Part shown: positions 63,565 through 64,000 of the stretch, piece by piece
Layout: the number at the start of each line of letters is the position of its first letter
Numbering within the stretch: position 1 is the stretch's first letter
NCBI GenBank assembly: GCA_963989245.1
Contig: CAXDII010000275.1
Location: forward strand, 107,501 to 171,500
Length of the DNA stretch: 64,000 bases
Reading direction: 5' to 3'
Source of the DNA: Nansenia antarctica
Taxonomy: Eukaryota; Chordata; Actinopteri; Argentiniformes; Microstomatidae
The notes under the pieces: generated by a model
Database searches by the model: none
The model's input: only the letters and a program-made list of their open reading frames with translations
What the model was told of the DNA's origin: nothing
Program-made: the position numbers and the translations under genes

Positions 63565-64000
63565 TAGGGGTGTAACGGATCACGGATAATCCGTGATCCG
63601 TTCGGATCGCCCTCCACGGTTCGGATCGCATGTGTACCGCGGATCAATAGCAAAAAAAATAAATAAAATAAAATAAAAAAAACTGCGCTTTATTCTCACT
63701 CTCTGCATGCGTACTGAGTTGACAACAACATTCATTCACTCACTCATCTCTGTCCCACTTATATCACGTCATATCACCCGCTAAGCACCCTGGGTGATTG
63801 TGTAAACACACACCTCCACGTGAAGCTGGGAATCCACAGTAACAAGTATGGCGAGTGCTAGCAACGTTGGCGAACTGGAAAGGCCTCCCTCGTCATTGAA
63901 ATCACATGTATGGGAGCACTTTGGCTTCCCTGTCACTTATAATAATGATGGAAGGAGGGAGGTTGATAAGAAAGTTACCGTGTGTAGGCATTGTGCCACG
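63565..64000 (+). mobile_element. Ac-type BED-hAT, second copy, left part
   Basis: Left end TAGGGGTGTAACGGATCACG with GGATCNG-type subterminal repeats. Continues past the window edge. Confidence 0.9.
63848..64000 (+). CDS. Ac-type hAT transposase, N-terminal part of second copy
   Basis: 51 codons from MASASNVGELERPP through the BED finger CRHCAT, nearly identical to 61079-61240 with a few synonymous changes and one I/V difference. Cut by the window end. Confidence 0.88.
   Translation, partial: MASASNVGELERPPSSLKSHVWEHFGFPVTYNNDGRREVDKKVTVCRHCAT

Overview
The window is vertebrate, almost certainly teleost, nuclear DNA. Coding sequence occurs as short exons with GT-AG splice sites. Two spliced host loci are recognisable as animal genes (agfg1 and, probably, rec8). 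The rest is a dense nest of fish-type transposable elements, tRNA-derived SINEs with L2-type tails, microsatellites and minisatellites. No bacterial gene, operon, CRISPR array or rRNA is present. The species cannot be named from the sequence alone.

Layout. 1-1276: tail of a Buster-type hAT transposon. 3134-13653: ten exons of an ArfGAP/FG-repeat gene (agfg1, minus strand). Eight exons join in frame with good splice sites, but two carry frame-breaking deletions, one has lost its 5' end and acceptor, and one is cut by a SINE whose head has grown into a 21-bp minisatellite. 11156-13132: a hAT with an 8-bp target duplication, itself holding two smaller elements. 15743-21090: two different hAT transposons head to tail, each with an apparently intact transposase gene, flanked and separated by three copies of the same 8-mer. 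21-28.7 kb: SINEs, MITEs and minisatellites. 28773-38362: a Harbinger-like element (TAA duplication) interrupted by a young endogenous retrovirus (29286-37021, minus strand, LTRs with one visible difference). That retrovirus lacks reverse transcriptase and has a 2.6-kb leader containing a row of CTCF-like motifs. 38644-39782: a deleted BED-hAT that shares its ends with the small element at 12271. 40541-41868: a ~36-copy minisatellite. 42622-43947: three in-frame exons of a rec8-like kleisin gene. 45309-47998: two abutting CR1/Rex1-type LINE copies. ~48192-48290: a possible TATA/CCAAT promoter with a leader exon. 50800-59660: a complete three-exon C2H2 zinc-finger gene (603 residues, 11 fingers, minus strand). 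Its 5.9-kb second intron holds an L2 LINE, a 580-bp tandem duplication and a Harbinger-like element. 60483-64000: a MITE with two TCTCGCGAGA motifs, an Ac-type hAT with an intact two-exon transposase, and the start of a second copy of that hAT.

How it fits together. The host genes (agfg1, rec8-like, zinc finger) all lie on the minus strand. The agfg1 copy looks like a decaying gene, and the rec8 copy is fragmentary in this window. Most of the remaining DNA is transposons, several young enough to keep perfect target duplications and open transposase reading frames. Three potentially functional hAT transposase genes, from two hAT groups, lie in one 64-kb window. The best candidates for follow-up are the tandem hAT pair sharing one target site, the RT-less retrovirus with a CTCF-motif array, the SINE-derived A-box minisatellite, and the agfg1 lesions.
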